Positions 63,994-64,000 of a DNA stretch of 64,000 nucleotides are shown piece after piece. The notes below the pieces were generated by a model that saw nothing but the letters and a program-made list of their open reading frames with translations, was not told the origin of the DNA and ran no database searches. A program made the position numbers and the translations under genes. The DNA comes from Ariolimax columbianus (Eukaryota; Mollusca; Gastropoda; Stylommatophora; Arionidae), in NCBI GenBank assembly GCA_036924085.1, contig JAVGWX010000013.1:63439157-63503156 (forward strand). The letters are read 5' to 3'. Numbering within the stretch: the stretch's first letter is position 1; each line of letters begins with the position of its first letter.

Positions 63994-64000
63994 CAGTGGT
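48475..64000. repeat. Giant satellite array, 36-bp unit with 42-bp variant, more than 15.5 kb
   Basis: About 400 head-to-tail units of TATTCTTGTCATACACAAAG plus ACCCCAACAGTGGTGC (36 bp). A common 42-bp variant duplicates the hexamer CTTGTC. Frequent variable positions are CAT or CCT before ACACAAAG, and CCCCAAC, CCCCGAC, CCCCGGC or CCCCAGC before AGTGG. Unit lengths seen are multiples of six. The array runs off the right edge, so its size is a minimum. Long blocks are duplicated at fixed offsets (about 2.5, 4.7 and 5.8 kb). No other element interrupts it in this window. Confidence 0.98.

Noticed and set aside
48475..64000. CRISPR array
   Set aside because: Repeats are contiguous with no unique spacers, and the context is an animal genome with introns, LINEs and SINEs.

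Overview
The window looks like a gene-poor, repeat-choked stretch of an animal nuclear genome. There are no operons or ribosome-binding sites. There is one multi-exon gene with GT-AG introns, many dead LINE, SINE and DNA-transposon copies, and a very large tandem satellite. The mix of element types (RTE-like and RNase H LINEs, several tRNA-headed SINE families, mariner and TTAA-target MITEs) suggests a lophotrochozoan, most likely a gastropod mollusc. That assignment is inference from family resemblance only.

The one host gene is on the + strand and runs right across the window. It encodes a germinal-centre kinase of the MAP4K3/MAP4K5 type (Drosophila happyhour group). Eleven exons between 14217 and 44910 join in perfect phase (1169 nt, about 389 codons). 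They encode the acidic and proline-rich linker and then most of the C-terminal citron-homology (CNH) domain. The N-terminal kinase exons are not visible in the first 14 kb and presumably lie to the left. The last part of the CNH domain is also missing and presumably lies to the right. If so, the intron after 44910 is longer than 19 kb and contains the giant satellite.

Layout: 1-14.2 kb is LINE, SINE and mariner debris and minisatellites. 14.2-45 kb holds the MAP4K exons, whose introns contain nested transposons and minisatellites. 45-48.4 kb is decayed LINEs. 48.47-64 kb, to the window edge, is one continuous satellite of 36/42-bp units with internal segmental duplications.

Element names used below: LINE B (RNase H LINE with an RKDQ-T-IF-LRTQ motif), LINE C (jockey/CR1-like, ATT-rich tail), LINE D (C-terminal C2H2 finger), LINE E and LINE F (RNase H LINEs with GAA-repeat tails), SINE A (conserved core, GAA or CCAAG tail), SINE B (tRNA head, A-rich tail), SINE C (about 340 bp, AAC-rich tail), and TTAA-MITE (piggyBac-like, about 630-690 bp).

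The most notable structures are: a minisatellite whose unit copies the end of a MAP4K exon together with its 5' splice site; minisatellites grown out of transposon coding sequence (an RNase H motif and a transposase C-terminus); two palindromic mariner derivatives sharing one rearrangement junction; several TTAA-MITEs that can be excised on paper to restore the host repeat; and a satellite that is stop-free for more than 15 kb in one minus frame and two plus frames at once.
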